Assembly (NCBI RefSeq): GCF_000961885.1
Contig: NZ_JZKH01000069.1
Coordinates: forward strand, 1-44,117
Origin: Streptomyces rubellomurinus
GTDB lineage: Bacteria; Actinomycetota; Actinomycetes; Streptomycetales; Streptomycetaceae
Length of the DNA stretch: 44,117 nt
Direction: 5' to 3'
The notes under the pieces were generated by a model. It did no database searches, was not told the DNA's origin, and saw only the letters and a program-made list of their open reading frames with translations. Position numbers and translations under genes: made by a program. Shown here in pieces: positions 42,391 through 44,117 of the stretch; the first letter of the stretch is position 1, and each line of letters starts with the position of its first letter.

Positions 42391-42423
42391 GCCGCCGTAC
42401 GGGAAACGATCCCGTACGGCGGC
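42391..42423 (-). terminator. Perfect 14-bp hairpin between permease and xdhC
   Basis: GCCGCCGTACGGGA (42391-42404) and TCCCGTACGGCGGC (42410-42423) form a perfect stem with a 5-nt loop, downstream of the permease gene and upstream of xdhC, so xdhC probably has its own promoter or receives read-through only. Confidence 0.75.
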
Positions 42424-42479
42424 GGTGGTGCGTGAATCCGGCCGGGGCCCCGACCCGGCCGGCCGCGGCAGGGGTCGGG

Positions 42480-43970
42480 TCAGTGCACGCCCAGCCAGGA
42501 CTTGACCGGCGTGAGCGCGAAGTACACGACGAACACCGCCGTGAGCACCCACATCAGCGCCCCGGGCTCGCGCCACCGCCCCCGCCCGGCCTTGAGCACG
42601 GTGTACGAGATGACGCCGGCCGCGACGCCCGCGGTGATGCTGTAGGTGAACGGCATCAGCACGCAGGTCAGGAAGGCGGGGATGGCGACCTCGCGGTCGG
42701 ACCAGTCGATGTGCCGGGCCTGGCTCATCATCATCGAGCCGATCACCACCAGCGCGGCCGAGGCGACCTCGACCGGGACGATCCCGGCCAGCGGCGAGAA
42801 GAACAGCATCAGGGCGAACAGGCCGCCGGTGACGGCGGAGGCGAGGCCGGTGCGGGCGCCGTCGCCGACGCCGGTGGCGGACTCGACGAAGACGGTCTGC
42901 CCGGAGGCGCCGGCCAGGCCGCCGACCGCGCCGCCGGCGCCGTCGATGAACAGCGCCTTGGACAGGCCGGGCATCCGGCCGCGCTCGTCCGCCAGCCCGG
43001 CCTCGGTGCCGACGCCGATGATGGTGGCCATCGCGTCGAAGAAGCCGGCCAGCACCAGGGTGAACACGGCGACGGAGGCGCTGATCGCGCCCATGCCACG
43101 GGCGCCGAAGGCGCCGAACAGGTCGACGTGGCCGAACAGGCCGAAGTCGGGCGCGGAGACGGGGCTGCCGGGCCACACCGGCACCGAGCTGCGCCAGGCG
43201 GCGGCGGGCACGTGGGCGAGCTTGTTGACGGCGACGGCGAGCACGGTGCCGCCGGCGATGCCGAACAGGATCGCGCCGCGCACGCCGCGCGCCATCAGCA
43301 CGAAGATCGCGAGCAGGGTGGCGCAGAAGACGGCGACCGGCCAGCCGGTGAGTTCGCCGGACGGGCCGAGCGAGAGCGGGGTGGGCCCGCCGGTGTGCAC
43401 GAAGCCGGCCTTGTAGAGGCCGATGACGGTGACGAACAGGCCGATGCCGATGGTGATCGCGTGCTTGAGCGGCAGCGGGATGCCGTTCATGATCTTCTCG
43501 CGCAGTCCGGAGACGACCAGCAACACGATCAGCAGGCCGTAGATCACGCACAGGCCCATGGCCTGCGGCCAGGTGGTGTGCGGTACGACGAGCGCGGAGA
43601 CGGCGCCGGAGACGGAGAGGCCGGCGGCCAGGGCGAGCGGCACGTTGCCGACCAGGCCCATCAGGATCGTGGTGACGGCGGCCGCGAGGGCGGTGGCCGT
43701 GGTGAGCGCGGCGTGGTCGAGCTTGGCGCCGGTGACGTCGGCGCCGCCGAGGATCAGCGGGTTGAGCAGGACGATGTACGCCATCGCCATGAAGGTGGTG
43801 AGGCCGCCGCGCAGTTCTCCCGCGAGGGTCGACCCCCGGGCGGAGATCTTGAAGTACGCGTCCAGCGCGTTCGTCGCGCGAGGGGGCGCGGCGGGGGGCG
43901 AGGGGTGGGTCTCGCCCCCGGTGGCTCTGTCTGCTTCGGTGGTGCCGGGCTCCGTGGGGATCCTGGTCAT
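42480..43970 (-). CDS. AzgA-type adenine/guanine/hypoxanthine permease (NCS2)
   Basis: A 496-aa permease with about 12-14 membrane segments of the AzgA-like NCS2 subfamily (PbuG, AdeQ, GhxP relatives). The first segment TFMAMAYIVLLNPLILGGA, the internal block VFTLVLAGFFDAMATIIGVGTEAGL, and KALFIDGAGGAVGGLAGASGQTVFVESATGVGDGARTGL are diagnostic. It imports reduced purines in symport with protons, complementing the xanthine/urate carrier at 20-21.4 kb. The ATG at 43970 has GGGAG 6 nt upstream; a TTG further up is less likely. Confidence 0.95.
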   Translation of the reverse strand: MTRIPTEPGTTEADRATGGETHPSPPAAPPRATNALDAYFKISARGSTLAGELRGGLTTFMAMAYIVLLNPLILGGADVTGAKLDHAALTTATALAAAVTTILMGLVGNVPLALAAGLSVSGAVSALVVPHTTWPQAMGLCVIYGLLIVLLVVSGLREKIMNGIPLPLKHAITIGIGLFVTVIGLYKAGFVHTGGPTPLSLGPSGELTGWPVAVFCATLLAIFVLMARGVRGAILFGIAGGTVLAVAVNKLAHVPAAAWRSSVPVWPGSPVSAPDFGLFGHVDLFGAFGARGMGAISASVAVFTLVLAGFFDAMATIIGVGTEAGLADERGRMPGLSKALFIDGAGGAVGGLAGASGQTVFVESATGVGDGARTGLASAVTGGLFALMLFFSPLAGIVPVEVASAALVVIGSMMMSQARHIDWSDREVAIPAFLTCVLMPFTYSITAGVAAGVISYTVLKAGRGRWREPGALMWVLTAVFVVYFALTPVKSWLGVH

Positions 43971-44117
43971 GTCCACTCCCAAGTGTCAAAGGGGGTTGGG
44001 GTGGGCGAGCCGACCTGACGACCGATCACGGGGGCAGGGGGACGTTTCGACTCACGGTGCGGTGGGGGGGTGGTGCGGTGTGGGGGTGGTGCACCGTCGC
44101 GGCGCCCCGGCGTGGGC
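43971..44117. other. Upstream region of the permease gene at window edge
   Basis: No gene is visible. The sequence is G-rich on the plus strand (GGTGCGGTGGGGGGG and GGTGCGGTGTGGGGG) with an ACGGTGC/GCACCGT inverted repeat (44054-44060 and 44091-44097). It should hold the permease promoter, but I cannot define one. Confidence 0.35.

Overview
The window is chromosomal DNA of a very GC-rich actinomycete. Third codon positions are almost all G or C, GTG starts are common, and it carries a conservon, an AllR-type purine-catabolism cluster and an actinobacterial c-di-AMP riboswitch. This fits Streptomycetaceae (Streptomyces or Kitasatospora). I see no tRNA, rRNA, insertion sequence, prophage or CRISPR array.

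Layout. 1-2.5 kb: the end of a conservon (3' end of a CvnA-type kinase, then cvnB, cvnC, cvnD). 2.7-4.0 kb: a cysteine-ended leader peptide, a hairpin, a possible small ORF and a winged-helix regulator. 4.1-9.5 kb: an aldo/keto reductase, a TetR-led operon (DUF4865, carboxymuconolactone-decarboxylase-like, phosphotriesterase-like), a membrane protein and a GNAT acetyltransferase. 9.7-14.9 kb: a divergent SDR/TetR pair, a membrane-anchored esterase, a MoaF-like protein and a secreted GH16 glycosidase whose leader is a c-di-AMP riboswitch. 15-31.3 kb: purine and glyoxylate catabolism. 31.4-40.7 kb: catalase, a NERD protein, an IclR regulator, a diiron-like enzyme/reductase/M24/hydrolase-SDR gene set and a secreted Cys-rich protein. 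40.8-44.1 kb: a small protein, XdhC and an AzgA-type purine permease.

How the genes work together. 8-oxoguanine deaminase, two NCS2 permeases, XdhC, uricase, HIU hydrolase, OHCU decarboxylase, allantoinase and allantoicase take purines to ureidoglycolate. Malate synthase, hydroxypyruvate isomerase, tartronate semialdehyde reductase and glycerate kinase use the glyoxylate. Four palindromes of consensus TTCAACAAAMYGTTGA lie before malate synthase/allR, OHCU decarboxylase, hydroxypyruvate isomerase and allantoinase, and probably bind the IclR-type AllR. Xanthine dehydrogenase subunits, a classical ureidoglycolate enzyme and glyoxylate carboligase are not in the window.

The most unusual structure is a family of four AT-rich intergenic arrays (about 4.05, 11.25, 18.3 and 35.9 kb). 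Each is built of non-identical 7-nt words (mostly YTG plus four bases) on the minus strand, then a 3-nt hinge, then 7-nt words on the plus strand. All lie just downstream of genes. I do not recognise them as a described repeat class.
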